A program made the position numbers and the translations under genes. Under the pieces are notes generated by a model, which was not told the DNA's origin, did no database searches, and was given only the letters and a program-made list of their open reading frames with translations. This document shows, piece by piece, positions 18,346 through 27,298 of a DNA stretch of 64,000 bases. Where the stretch lies: positions 1-64,000 of the forward strand of contig CASGEL010000008.1 in the NCBI GenBank assembly GCA_949300485.1, given 5' to 3'. Origin of the DNA: an uncultured bacterium. Its GTDB lineage: Bacteria > Cyanobacteriota > Vampirovibrionia > Gastranaerophilales > Gastranaerophilaceae. Within the stretch, counting starts at the first letter, position 1; each line of letters starts with the position of its first letter.

Positions 18346-21165
18346 CTATTTTATTTTTTTCAAAGAGGAAATAAAGTTATTACGTTCAACATCACCATCA
18401 ACTTTAGTTAAGAATATCTGGCAATCTTTTTCATCAGCATCTATAGGCGGAAGCTGAGAAATTTCTGAAGCATAGTAATTACTGTCATTTCTGCTGCTTA
18501 AAGGAATTCTGTTAGCTAAAGAATTTAATGAAATATTCCTCAAAAAGCCCAAAGCTCCGCGCCCCCTATTTGCAAATTTAGTATATATCCTTAATGATGC
18601 ATCTTTATTTTCTAAATCATAACGTCCTACAATAAAAGAACTTAATTCAGGGGCGGAAGATTTTATCATCATTCTCTGGACAACATTATCTTTTAATACA
18701 ATATGACCGTCAATTTTATCAAAACGACCCTCAGGAATATTTACCAGGTCTGAAATTACAGAAGGACTAATCATCGTAAGAGGATTTCTAAATAATGCAG
18801 CAACTTTCATTACATATTCAACAAGCCCAACCTTAGCAATTGTTCCATTATTAACAACAAATCCTATCTTCCCGTTTAATTTTAGTGAATCATCTGTGTT
18901 CAAATCAATGACTCCACTGGCCTTGCCATCAATCTCTTTTGGAAGATTTAATAAAGAAGTAGCCATAATATCAGAGTTAACATCTCTTGCGCCTAAAAGT
19001 ACAGAATACTTATGTTTTTTTAAATCACATTCTATTTTAGCCGAAGATGTACCCTCTGCAATATTAAATTTATTTGATGTAATTTTTAAGAAACTATTTT
19101 TATCAAGAGTCAACACTGCTGCAACATCGGAAAATTTAATATCTTTATAAAATCCATCTTTTGCTACCAGAACACATTTTTCAATAATTAAATTTGCTAA
19201 GTCAAAAGTTTGAACATCATCATCAGTATCCTCATCCCCACCAACAGATGCAGTTTCCGCAATCACCTGGTCTACATTTGTTGCGGCATGCTCACTTGGT
19301 TTTTGATTATTAAAAATTCTCAAATATTTTTCAACATCTATATTATCAACTACTAAATGAACATCTTTTACTACAATAGGAAACTTAATTTCATTTAAAA
19401 TAGCACCGCTAAAATCATAAGCTGAACGCCTGTATCTGCCATCTGCAGTAATATGCATAATATTTTTTACTGTCTTAAACTGACCTTTATTAATAAACAG
19501 TCTTTGGCTAGGTATTGCAACTTTATCAGCTCTCAAATCAGCATCTAAAACCGGGTATTTCCCTGTATTTACCAAATGTATTCTACCAGTAAAGTTACCT
19601 TTTTTAAAGAACCTTTGTCTCATCAATATATTAAGAAATCCGCTAGGCATAGGTTTTGGTAACTCTAATCCAAAATCTTTAACAAAAGTTTTACCATCAG
19701 CCAAATCTATATTTCCCTTCATACTAACAATCGGAATTCTTACATAATCCCTGTCCATAGAAGGGGTACCAACATAATAATTTATGGACTTGATATTGAG
19801 GAGCATATCTTCAAAATGAATATCAGCAGTTAGCGCCCGGCCTGTTTTTTCCGTCATCATAGAATCAGATTGACCATCTATAACAAAACCGCTTCCCTGT
19901 TTGAATATATACAACCACTTCAAATCAATTTTATTATATTTAGATTTTAGAGCAACCATTGTATCTGCTTTACCTCTTATCTCAATAGGATAAGAAAGCA
20001 TTTTAGATAAATATTTTTTAGCAAAATCATTTGTTACAACAGCCTTGCCCTTTAAATCAGTATCTATAGATTTCATATAATCTTTAACTGATCCGTCAAA
20101 ATTCATTGTATTGTAAGGTTTATTATCATAATAACCTTTAAAATCTTTCAATGTAACTTTATTCATATCAAGAGAAATTTTACCGCTGTTTAACATGATC
20201 GGTAAATCTGCAATAGGAACAAGTTTAAATGCCAATTTATTTAAGACAATATCTCCTTGTAAATCTTTATTTGAAACGTTAAAATTAAAATCAAAATTAC
20301 CGTCAATATCTTTAAAATATACAAGAAGCTCAGGCAAATTATTTTCAACAATCTGAGAATTTATCAAATACAAAACTTCAGATATAGGAAACTTTTTTGA
20401 ATGTACTGTTATATCGAAATTAGATTTTGCATCCGCAAGCCCATCAATAAATACATTTGATCGATTAACCGAAATATTTGCATTTTTAACAATTAACTTT
20501 TCTTGATTTTCTATATAAACATTATCATTGTCAGTAGTTACAATATGTAAATTTTCTTTTCCTTTGGTTATATCTACCACAACATCATAATTAACATGTT
20601 TTTGTTTAATATCACCATCTATACCCAAATTTTTAGCATCAATTTGAATCTTTGTATCTTTATCAAGACTATATACAACAACTGCATTTTTTACTGCCAT
20701 ATAGGAATGAAATATATCAACAATAAAATCACTTTTTTGAGATTTTTCCTGCTTTTCTTGATTTAGAACAGGTAATTCAAGAATTTTATTAACATCTGCA
20801 AACAAATAATCAAGTACAATTTTATTTATTATAAGCTTTTTATTAAAAATTTCATTAAAAGAAAAACTCGTATCTAAATTCACAATATCCAAAAGATTGG
20901 TCGTTTTATTTTTTAATGAAATTTTTGCAACCTTAAATTGAATTTCAGGCTTCAAATGAGTTATTAAAACAGGTTTTTCTATATCAAGCTCTGCTCCAGC
21001 CATATCTGAAACAGTATTTTCAACATAATTTATGAACTTTTCATTTGAAACTACATACGGCAGGCCTTTTAAATAAAGGCAAATAACCAAACCCGCCAAA
21101 ACTACAAAAACACCAATCACTGATGCGCTATATAAAATAAATTTTTTTGTTCCGCTTCTCAACAT
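18346..21165 (-). CDS. AsmA/YhdP-like envelope protein
   Basis: 939 residues with one N-terminal membrane helix (about 10-35) and a long beta-rich periplasmic part. The N-terminal block (AGAELDIEKPVLITHLKPEIQFKVAKISLKN) and the C-terminal block (GKASGVIDLNTDDSLKLNGKIGFVVNNGTIAKVGLVEYVMKVAALF) fit the AsmA superfamily, whose members (AsmA, TamB, YhdP) form hydrophobic grooves that move phospholipids between inner and outer membranes. This supports a diderm envelope. A low-complexity acidic insert (GGDEDTDDDVQT) sits near residue 650. It is divergent from the WG-repeat gene with about 55 nt between starts, so control may be shared. Confidence 0.82.
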   Translation of the reverse strand: MLRSGTKKFILYSASVIGVFVVLAGLVICLYLKGLPYVVSNEKFINYVENTVSDMAGAELDIEKPVLITHLKPEIQFKVAKISLKNKTTNLLDIVNLDTSFSFNEIFNKKLIINKIVLDYLFADVNKILELPVLNQEKQEKSQKSDFIVDIFHSYMAVKNAVVVYSLDKDTKIQIDAKNLGIDGDIKQKHVNYDVVVDITKGKENLHIVTTDNDNVYIENQEKLIVKNANISVNRSNVFIDGLADAKSNFDITVHSKKFPISEVLYLINSQIVENNLPELLVYFKDIDGNFDFNFNVSNKDLQGDIVLNKLAFKLVPIADLPIMLNSGKISLDMNKVTLKDFKGYYDNKPYNTMNFDGSVKDYMKSIDTDLKGKAVVTNDFAKKYLSKMLSYPIEIRGKADTMVALKSKYNKIDLKWLYIFKQGSGFVIDGQSDSMMTEKTGRALTADIHFEDMLLNIKSINYYVGTPSMDRDYVRIPIVSMKGNIDLADGKTFVKDFGLELPKPMPSGFLNILMRQRFFKKGNFTGRIHLVNTGKYPVLDADLRADKVAIPSQRLFINKGQFKTVKNIMHITADGRYRRSAYDFSGAILNEIKFPIVVKDVHLVVDNIDVEKYLRIFNNQKPSEHAATNVDQVIAETASVGGDEDTDDDVQTFDLANLIIEKCVLVAKDGFYKDIKFSDVAAVLTLDKNSFLKITSNKFNIAEGTSSAKIECDLKKHKYSVLLGARDVNSDIMATSLLNLPKEIDGKASGVIDLNTDDSLKLNGKIGFVVNNGTIAKVGLVEYVMKVAALFRNPLTMISPSVISDLVNIPEGRFDKIDGHIVLKDNVVQRMMIKSSAPELSSFIVGRYDLENKDASLRIYTKFANRGRGALGFLRNISLNSLANRIPLSSRNDSNYYASEISQLPPIDADEKDCQIFLTKVDGDVERNNFISSLKKIK

Positions 21166-21220
21166 AATAATTTCCCTTAATAAAATTATACCATAATAAA
21201 TTTTATGCTATCATAATGAT

Positions 21221-22135
21221 ATGAGAAAACTTTTTATAATATTAAGTTTACTATTACTAACGACTTCAATAACTTACGCTGCAGAAGAAGAAATCGCTTC
21301 TGAAACTGCAGCTCCGGTTGATGCTGTTACTTTTACACAAGATTCTTTATGGGGATTGAAAGATAAAAATAACGATACTGTACTTGTTGAACCGATATAT
21401 AAAAAATTAATTCCGGTAGGTTCCCATGCGTGGATTGTTCAAAACAAAAAAAATAAATTTGGATTAATAGACAATAACGGTGAAATTCTTGTTCCTATAA
21501 AATATAACCACACTGACCGCTTAGCTGGCAGATTTGCTAAATTTGGAAACAGTCATGACTTTGGAATTTATGATGAATACGGAAAAACAATTGTTCAACC
21601 TGAATATTCTAAAGTAGATATTTTATACGGAAAAATGTTCCTAACATATAAAAATTACAAATACGGCATAGTAGGTTATAATGGAGAAATAATTCTTGAA
21701 AATAAATACGAAGATATCTACATGCCAAAACCTAACATTATGAGAATAAAACATAATGGTGAATGGTATGAGCTAGAACAGGTAAATGCAGAAACTCTTA
21801 CTCTTCCTGAAGATGCTGCACATAAATACAAAGATGCAGAAGGCTTAAATGTATACAATATTGTTATGAATACAGGAGTAGGCGCAGGGTATTCTGTTTT
21901 AACATTTTCTGATTATCTAATAAAAATATTTTCATCTATTTCACCTGCTCACGAAGATACTATTGATGAACTTATGCTATCACAAGGTGCTGAAACAGTT
22001 TCAATCCTTATGAAACTAACTTGGATTCCAAAATATCCTGTAGTCTATGTAAAAAAATACTATGACAATTTCAGAAATCCTAATAACGGCCCGTTATCAG
22101 AAGTTAGAGAAGAATTAAGAAAACAAATTAAGTAA
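21221..22135 (+). CDS. exported WG-repeat protein
   Basis: 304 residues. Residues 1-20 are a signal peptide (MRKLFIILSLLLLTTSITYA). Residues about 45-185 hold at least four WG-type repeats of 25-35 residues (LWGLKDKNNDTVLVEPIY, KFGLIDNNGEILVPIKY, DFGIYDEYGKTIVQPEY, KYGIVGYNGEIILENKY), a fold usually found in secreted or surface binding proteins. The last 110 residues are helical and unassigned. There is no Shine-Dalgarno; TATCAT lies exactly 6 nt before the ATG, suggesting a leaderless start. It overlaps the convergent dmeF stop by 8 nt. Ligand unknown. Confidence 0.82.
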   Translation: MRKLFIILSLLLLTTSITYAAEEEIASETAAPVDAVTFTQDSLWGLKDKNNDTVLVEPIYKKLIPVGSHAWIVQNKKNKFGLIDNNGEILVPIKYNHTDRLAGRFAKFGNSHDFGIYDEYGKTIVQPEYSKVDILYGKMFLTYKNYKYGIVGYNGEIILENKYEDIYMPKPNIMRIKHNGEWYELEQVNAETLTLPEDAAHKYKDAEGLNVYNIVMNTGVGAGYSVLTFSDYLIKIFSSISPAHEDTIDELMLSQGAETVSILMKLTWIPKYPVVYVKKYYDNFRNPNNGPLSEVREELRKQIK

Positions 22136-22793
22136 AATCCAACAGTATTTTTGTTGATGATTTTATCAAGTCTATAGCCCATTTTGCAATAATTATACCG
22201 CCTAAAATACCAATTACAGGATCTAAAAATACCAATCCAAAATATTTACCAAGCAGCAAAGCTCCTATTGCAAGAATAGATGTAAACGCATCTGCTAAAA
22301 TGTGTAAATATGCAGCCTTATAATTCAAATTTTCATTCTTTTTATCATTATTGTCGTTATTCTCTACACATATTTCTGAATGTTCATGATTATGATGATG
22401 GTTATGAGAATTTCCCATAATCAACACGCAAACCATATTAACAATTAAGCCTATAACAGCAACTAATATAGCATCACCAAACGAAATAGCCAGTGGTTTA
22501 AAAAATCTTTCAATTGATTCATATATTATACCAAGAGACGTAAATCCCAACAATATTGCACTTGTATACCCACCAAGAGCATTGATTTTATCTGTTTTAT
22601 CCTGATATCTGAGCGCAAAAATACAAACAAAAAAGGTAATAGCTAATGCCAGAGCATGAGTTCCCATATGGAATCCGTCCGCAGTCAATGCCATTGAATG
22701 AGAAATTATCCCAAAATAAATTTCTGCAATCATTGTCAGAAGAGTAATAACAATAACAACTAATGTTTTTGTTTTTAACAACTTATTATCCAT
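22128..22793 (-). CDS. dmeF: CDF cation efflux transporter, DmeF-like, without C-terminal domain
   Basis: 221 residues. It has six membrane helices of the cation diffusion facilitator family, with a His-rich loop (SHNHHHNHEHSE) between helices 4 and 5. The TM2 motif ADGFHMGTHALAL and TM5 AAYLHILADAFTSILAIGAL match the Ni/Co exporter DmeF rather than Zn exporters. It ends at STKILLDFT, directly after helix 6, whereas most CDF proteins carry a further cytoplasmic dimerisation domain of about 80-90 residues. No continuation exists in other frames. It is co-transcribed with the regulator 13 nt upstream, the dmeR-dmeF arrangement. It would pump Ni/Co (or Zn) out of the cytoplasm. Confidence 0.83.
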   Translation of the reverse strand: MDNKLLKTKTLVVIVITLLTMIAEIYFGIISHSMALTADGFHMGTHALALAITFFVCIFALRYQDKTDKINALGGYTSAILLGFTSLGIIYESIERFFKPLAISFGDAILVAVIGLIVNMVCVLIMGNSHNHHHNHEHSEICVENNDNNDKKNENLNYKAAYLHILADAFTSILAIGALLLGKYFGLVFLDPVIGILGGIIIAKWAIDLIKSSTKILLDFT

Positions 22794-22806
22794 AATATAC
22801 CTATCC

Positions 22807-23082
22807 TTATCTTAGCTTATCAATGTGGTCGACTAAATCGTCAATAATTTGATCTCCATTTTTATTTTGTTTTAGAGCTTCTGAAACACAGTGCTGTAAA
22901 TGACCTCTTACAACCTGCTTCCAAACACCTCGCAAAGCAGCTTGAGTCGAAACTATCTGATTTAAAACCTCCATACATTCCCTATCTTCAGATATCATTC
23001 TGCTTAAACCGTTGACTTGTCCTGCTATTCTATTTAATCTAACAATAAGTTTTTTCTTATCTTCCTCTGTATAACACGTCAT
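22807..23082 (-). CDS. dmeR: CsoR/RcnR/FrmR-family metal-sensing repressor
   Basis: 91 residues, an all-helical DUF156 repressor. Candidate metal ligands: Cys36, His61, His64, Cys65, with a further Cys3. The Cys36-His61-Cys65 set is what CsoR uses for Cu(I). Adding His64 gives the spacing I recall for the cyanobacterial nickel sensor InrS (Cys53, His78, His81/Cys82). With DmeF next to it, Ni or Co is the more likely effector. AGGAG precedes the ATG. It should bind the GGGTATACCC dyad upstream and be released by metal. The metal assignment is inference; the family call is strong. Confidence 0.87.
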   Translation of the reverse strand: MTCYTEEDKKKLIVRLNRIAGQVNGLSRMISEDRECMEVLNQIVSTQAALRGVWKQVVRGHLQHCVSEALKQNKNGDQIIDDLVDHIDKLR

Positions 23083-23119
23083 TCGTTATCTCCTCAGGTT
23101 TATTCAATAATTCTATATA

Positions 23120-23129
23120 GGGTATACCC
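23120..23129. promoter_or_regulatory. operator of dmeR-dmeF (CsoR/RcnR type)
   Basis: A perfect palindrome GGGTATACCC, extended by TATA on the left and CCATA on the right, lies about 40 bp upstream of the repressor start. G-tract/C-tract dyads of this kind are the known operators of CsoR/RcnR/InrS proteins. It falls between plausible -35 and -10 sequences read on the minus strand, so binding would block the promoter. Confidence 0.78.
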
Positions 23130-23243
23130 CCATATACTATAATAAACTACATTTTTAATTTATTCAAGGGGCAGCTTAACATATTTAAATAATTTGCAAC
23201 ATAAAAAATAGGGTACTAATATATTGCATGGGAATTTTGAATA

Positions 23244-23858
23244 ATGATAGATAATTATGCAGCTTATCTAAATATGATAACTGAGAAGATTAACGGATTC
23301 TTTAAAAAACAACAGCCGTACATTTTTTGTAAAAAAGGCTGTGCAAAATGCTGTAAGAATGCCCAGTATCCATTTACAGAAATTGAATACAAATATTTGA
23401 TGACAGGATATAATACTCTTCCTTTTGATACTCAAAAAGAAATTTATAACAATATTCAAAATACAATTAAAGAAAAACAAAAATCAAAAGAGAAAAATTT
23501 CACATATAAATGTCCCTTTTTACTGAATGATAAATGCTCTGTATACAACTACAGAGGAATAATATGCAGAACATTCGGACTTTTAGTGGCAGATGACAAT
23601 GGTTCGGATATTCCTTTTTGCGCTTTAGAAGGACTTAATTATTCAAATGTATATGACCAGAATAAACATTTAATTTCCTCTGCAATGTACAGTAAATTAG
23701 GAGTAAATGAAGAACCTTTGGCATTTAATGTTCAATATGATTTTTTAACTTCTAAAGAATTTGCAAAGGGATACGGGTTTGAGTTTGGTAAAACAAAACC
23801 TCTTATTGAATGGTTTGAAAATAAAAAAAATTTTATGACTAATAATATTAAACAATAA
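23244..23858 (+). CDS. YkgJ-family cysteine cluster protein
   Basis: 204 residues with the cysteine arrangement of the YkgJ (Fe/Zn-chelating) family: CKKGCAKCCKN near residue 30, then CPFLLNDKCSVYNYRGIICRTFG at about 90-112. The family binds a metal through about eight Cys; the cellular role is not established. The second block (C-x5-7-C-x2-Y-x2-R-x2-x-CR) is diagnostic. No signal peptide. It is upstream of the GH13-like gene on the same strand with 54 nt between them; a link is not evident. Confidence 0.82.
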   Translation: MIDNYAAYLNMITEKINGFFKKQQPYIFCKKGCAKCCKNAQYPFTEIEYKYLMTGYNTLPFDTQKEIYNNIQNTIKEKQKSKEKNFTYKCPFLLNDKCSVYNYRGIICRTFGLLVADDNGSDIPFCALEGLNYSNVYDQNKHLISSAMYSKLGVNEEPLAFNVQYDFLTSKEFAKGYGFEFGKTKPLIEWFENKKNFMTNNIKQ

Positions 23859-23912
23859 GCTTTGCTCCATAAGGGAATTTTATAAAACTTAATAACCTGG
23901 TATTTAATAACT

Positions 23913-25226
23913 ATGAATTACATAAATAAATTATTGAATGCCTTGTGTGCAAATAGCCAACTTATCCCTGATCAATGGAGTATTGAACATCAATATATAT
24001 CAGGTAAAAAGAAATGGATAGCTAATATAGTCCCGTCTGAATTGCTGAAACGTTCAGTCAAACAAGCCGTTGAATCTCTGGTTACACTATGCGAATGCGA
24101 TGAATTTTATAAAACATTTCCCGATAACATCCAAACTCCCAATTACGGCGACAAATGGGGTGTCAGGGCAAATTATATAGAAATAAATAATCGTGCTATA
24201 GCGGAAATGAAAGGTAATCTTACAAGAAACGGGATTTTAAGCACAATTAAATTATTACCGGCTATACCGCCTTCAGCAAAAAGCTGGGCTAATTGCATTA
24301 TTTTATCCCAAATTTTTCCCAATATATATGGCGACGGATATAACAAAGGACCAAATGAAGAAAATTCAATCTATGGAATTCGGCTGAATGCAGGGTATAG
24401 TCAGAATATTATAGACATTGATATTACAGATAAAATATCTCCGGAAGAACAATTTATGGCATTTAATGATCTTGCACATTTTCATGGATTGAAAACGGGA
24501 TTTAGAACTGTTATATCAGCAGATCAAATAAAAGTAGCCAAACCTTATAAAGATGATGTAACATTTGACTGGAATAATTCAGAGCATCAGGAACTTTTTA
24601 TCAATGAACATGTAAAACTTATTAATTTAGGTTTTGAATCGATATTTATAGACTCTGCAAAGCATATCGGCGGATATGATATGGAAAATTACACAGGAGT
24701 AGGCGCTCTGCCAAGTTATGAACAAATGCAGTATATTTTATATGAAATACGCTCAAGATCAGGTAAAACAACATTAAGCTTTGTTGGAGAAAAAAGCAGC
24801 GGAGATTTCAAAAGATACGAAGAATTAGGTTTAACTTCCGGAACTGCATTTTTAGAACCCGACAACTTTGAAGAAGTTAAACACTGGTCAGAAAAATTAA
24901 AATACAAACAAGAATATACACCGGGCATTGAAATTTCAAACGACAATGATGAAGGGGGCAGAACATATGAAGATCGATTAAACCGCATTAACAACTCTCT
25001 GTTTGGCTATGAATATCCGAGCGATAAGCTGCCGAGTTTTATGCAGATGGAAGATTTATTTCCGCTAAGATATGACACAAGCACTCACCATCTTATGATG
25101 ACAAACCCGTCTTACTCAACAGACGGAACACCAGAAAGCCATTGGGAAAACTTATTTGCAAAAATAGACGGACAAGAATATAACAGAAAAGTTGCAAATC
25201 TATTTATTTATGCTCAAAATCTATAA
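23913..25226 (+). CDS. GH13-like (alpha-amylase superfamily) barrel protein
   Basis: 437 residues that read as a divergent alpha-amylase-type TIM barrel. Candidate conserved regions in order: region II GFESIFIDSAKHI (Asp247 as nucleophile, Lys250-His251), compare GFRxDAxKH; region III SFVGEKSSG (Glu293 as acid/base); region IV EISNDNDEGGR (Asp344 or Asp346 as transition-state stabiliser), compare NHD. FNDLAHFHGLKTGFRTVIS fits the strand before region I. No signal peptide, so a cytoplasmic glucan or maltodextrin role is possible. The N-terminal 120 residues are unlike standard GH13 enzymes. It overlaps convergent pflA by 6 nt. The fold assignment is by motif reading only. Confidence 0.6.
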   Translation: MNYINKLLNALCANSQLIPDQWSIEHQYISGKKKWIANIVPSELLKRSVKQAVESLVTLCECDEFYKTFPDNIQTPNYGDKWGVRANYIEINNRAIAEMKGNLTRNGILSTIKLLPAIPPSAKSWANCIILSQIFPNIYGDGYNKGPNEENSIYGIRLNAGYSQNIIDIDITDKISPEEQFMAFNDLAHFHGLKTGFRTVISADQIKVAKPYKDDVTFDWNNSEHQELFINEHVKLINLGFESIFIDSAKHIGGYDMENYTGVGALPSYEQMQYILYEIRSRSGKTTLSFVGEKSSGDFKRYEELGLTSGTAFLEPDNFEEVKHWSEKLKYKQEYTPGIEISNDNDEGGRTYEDRLNRINNSLFGYEYPSDKLPSFMQMEDLFPLRYDTSTHHLMMTNPSYSTDGTPESHWENLFAKIDGQEYNRKVANLFIYAQNL

Positions 25227-25973
25227 ATAATTAACAACTTCTTTTTTATAAGTTTTTATAATAATATCCCTGGCTTCTATTGCTTCTTCTTTTGTCAAAG
25301 GTTTAACTCCTTTTAGCGGATACTCCAACCCTAAATTCTCATATTTAGAAACTGCCATATCATGATATGGAAGAACATCTAACGCTTTTATATTTTTCAG
25401 TGAAGCTAAAAATTTTCCCAAAGCAGAAAGATATTTCTCATCAAAAGTAATCCCCGGAACTACAACATGACGTATCCAAACAGGAATATTTTTATCTGAA
25501 AGATATTTTGCAAATTCTAAAATATTTTTATTTGTATGTCCGGTCAAAATTTTATGCTCTTCATCATCTATATGTTTAATATCTAATAAAATAAGATCTG
25601 TATATTTTAACAATTCATCAATTTTATGAGTATTATCTTTATTAAAAGTCACACCTGACGTATCAAGAGCCGTATGAATAGTTTTGTTTTTTGCATCTTT
25701 AAACAGTTCTGTTACAAAATCTGTCTGCAACAAGGGTTCTCCGCCGGTCACAGTAATTCCGCCATTTTGAACAAACTCTTTAACCCCGTCATATTTAGCC
25801 ATAATTTCAGAAACAGTGTAATTTGTGCCCTCATTTACCCCCCAGCTGTCAGGATTGTGACAGTATTTGCAGCGCATAGGACAGCCCTGCATAAAAATAA
25901 CAAACCTTATACCTGGCCCGTCAACCGTCCCGCAGCTTTCTATTGAATGTATATTGCCTATAATTTCTCCCAT
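25221..25973 (-). CDS. pflA: pyruvate formate-lyase activating enzyme
   Basis: 250 residues, the usual length. This radical SAM enzyme uses SAM and a [4Fe-4S] cluster to make the glycyl radical on PFL. The CxxxCxxC motif is in FMQGCPMRCKYCHNPDSWG, and GGITVTGGEPLLQ is the GGE SAM-binding motif. The opening IHSIESCGTVDGPGIRFVIF is canonical. It lies about 1.3 kb downstream of the split PFL genes on the same strand, with an unrelated gene and two terminators between, so it is transcribed separately. There is no Shine-Dalgarno; TATAAT is 6 nt upstream of the ATG (leaderless candidate). Confidence 0.95.
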   Translation of the reverse strand: MGEIIGNIHSIESCGTVDGPGIRFVIFMQGCPMRCKYCHNPDSWGVNEGTNYTVSEIMAKYDGVKEFVQNGGITVTGGEPLLQTDFVTELFKDAKNKTIHTALDTSGVTFNKDNTHKIDELLKYTDLILLDIKHIDDEEHKILTGHTNKNILEFAKYLSDKNIPVWIRHVVVPGITFDEKYLSALGKFLASLKNIKALDVLPYHDMAVSKYENLGLEYPLKGVKPLTKEEAIEARDIIIKTYKKEVVNYL

Positions 25974-25979
25974 AAAAAT

Positions 25980-25985
25980 ATTATA
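25980..25985 (-). promoter_or_regulatory. -10 box of pflA, leaderless start
   Basis: On the minus strand a perfect TATAAT is followed by six T/A bases and then the pflA ATG. This is the same geometry as at tag and aroA. No convincing -35 is visible. Confidence 0.5.
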
Positions 25986-26020
25986 CGATTAATTATGAAA
26001 AATTAAATAACCTGAAAAGA

Positions 26021-26051
26021 AAAATCAGGAGCCATTATAACTCCTGATTTT
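26021..26051 (-). terminator. intrinsic terminator after the repeat-protein gene
   Basis: AAAATCAGGAG / CTCCTGATTTT with a 9-nt loop, located 11 nt past the stop codon of the gene at 26062-26913, with a U-tract on the minus strand. Confidence 0.85.
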
Positions 26052-26061
26052 ATAAGTAATT

Positions 26062-26913
26062 TTATCCTTCAAGAAATTGTAAAATTTTCAAAAGGTTCTC
26101 TTTAGTTATAGAATCTTTTGAGAGCTCATCAAGAAATGCAAACTTAGCAAATATTTCAGGAGTCATTAGACTGTGTTTAGTATAGTAATCTTTCAATTCC
26201 TGTGCAATCTTAGCATCTTCACTGCCTGGTTCAAACTTAGCATTCATCTTATTTTTAAATTTTGTGGCAGTTTGATTTATATAAGAATCTAACTTTTTAA
26301 CTTCATCAGCAGATAAATCCAAATTTTCTTTTAAACCTGCAACTACTTCATCATAAGTTTTATTAACAAGTCCAATAGATTTAGCATCATCCGCATTGAA
26401 AACAGAGGCAGCTATTGTAGATTTTCTATGTAGTGAAGAAAGAGGATTTGCTTTGCCGGCTGCTTGACCAGCTTTGCCTGCGGCCTCACCGGCTTTTTCT
26501 GCAGCTTCTTCTCCTGCTTTGCCTGCGCCTTCACCGGCTGCTTCTGCAACTTCTTCTCCTGCTTTACCTGCTGCTTCACCGGCTGCTTCTGCAACTTCTT
26601 CTGCTCCTTTTCCTGCTGCCTCGCCAGCTTTGCCAGCAGCTTCTGCAACTTCTTCTGCAGCTTTGCCTGCTGCCTCACCAGCCTTTTCTGCGGCTTCGCC
26701 TGCAGCTTTACTTGCAGCATTTGCTTTACCGCGCATACCATAATAAACAACTGTACCTAAAAGAGCAAGTGCAGCCAAACCTGTAACAACTTTTGTAGTT
26801 GTTGATAAACCTTTTTTCTCACCTTCGTTCATTGGCTGTTGAGAAACTTCTCCATTACCAAATGTAACACCTTTAGCTACTCCTAAATTAACTGAATTCA
26901 CACCTAATGACAT
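26062..26913 (-). CDS. membrane-anchored Ala/Gly/Glu/Lys-repeat protein
   Basis: 283 residues, not recognised. N-terminus MSLGVNSVNLGVAKGVTFGNG carries the [IVL]-[ST]-F-G-N motif shared with other proteins here. A membrane helix follows (about residues 38-60, TKVVTGLAALALLGTVVYYG). Residues about 70-155 are a degenerate repeat built from GKAGEEVAEAAGEAA-like units of 11 and 15 residues, predicted as a long amphipathic helix resembling LEA or apolipoprotein-type repeats. The last 125 residues are helical and globular. AAAGGT precedes the ATG. Possibly an envelope spacer or stress-type protein, but no function can be assigned. The repeat block is far richer in GC than its surroundings. Confidence 0.78.
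   Translation of the reverse strand: MSLGVNSVNLGVAKGVTFGNGEVSQQPMNEGEKKGLSTTTKVVTGLAALALLGTVVYYGMRGKANAASKAAGEAAEKAGEAAGKAAEEVAEAAGKAGEAAGKGAEEVAEAAGEAAGKAGEEVAEAAGEGAGKAGEEAAEKAGEAAGKAGQAAGKANPLSSLHRKSTIAASVFNADDAKSIGLVNKTYDEVVAGLKENLDLSADEVKKLDSYINQTATKFKNKMNAKFEPGSEDAKIAQELKDYYTKHSLMTPEIFAKFAFLDELSKDSITKENLLKILQFLEG
26450..26720 (-). repeat. degenerate in-gene tandem repeat
   Basis: About eight degenerate 33-45-bp units built on GCTTCTGCAACTTCTTC and GCTTTGCCTGCTGCCTC words, encoding the Ala/Gly/Glu/Lys helix. Repeats of this kind recombine easily, so unit number may vary between strains. All six frames are open here because of the repeat, but only the minus-strand frame belongs to a gene with start and ribosome site. 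Confidence 0.75.
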
Positions 26914-27298
26914 ATTTACACTACCTTTCTGAATATTTTGCCATATAATAAGTAAAACAAAAAAAATAGTAAATATTGCCTTAAAAATAAATTAATCCTT
27001 CACAATACTTAATAAAAAGTTCTAAAGATCCACATTATTTAGCATAAACGGAGCCTTAAAGCAGACCAAGTTTTATACCCTGATAACCTAAATATGTTCC
27101 TCCTACAACCTGTGCAGTACTAAAATATCTTGTTTATCCATAAATAATTTCTACCTACCATCTTTAAGGATACAAAAACTTCTCCAGATTAAAATTTTAC
27201 TCTGAGAAAACGCTACATTACAAAATTTTACAAAATATAAATATCCTGGGTTAAACTCAGGATATTTATATAAAATATTCAAATTTAACTATTATACT
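26914..27298. other. intergenic stretch with a terminator and a possible gene remnant
   Basis: 385 bp without a gene. At 27237-27269 a hairpin ATAAATATCCTG / CAGGATATTTAT terminates the small PFL subunit gene on the minus strand. At about 27056-27117 the minus strand encodes AQVVGGTYLGYQGIKLGLL followed by a stop, which reads like the end of a real protein but has no upstream continuation, so it may be a gene remnant. The start-proximal part holds the promoter of the repeat-protein gene, not clearly resolved. Confidence 0.4.
27237..27269 (-). terminator. intrinsic terminator after the PFL radical subunit
   Basis: A 12-bp stem with a 9-nt loop, 30 nt past the stop of the gene at 27299-27535. 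The stem is A/T rich with a CCTG/CAGG core. Confidence 0.7.

Noticed and set aside
22807-23082. Copper-responsive CsoR
   Set aside because: Cys-His-Cys ligands fit copper, but the partner is a DmeF-type exporter rather than a copper ATPase, so nickel or cobalt is preferred; not excluded.
26433-26786. Several Leu- or Cys-rich open frames on the plus strand
   Set aside because: Produced by the repeat in the minus-strand gene; all frames stay open there because of the repeat.
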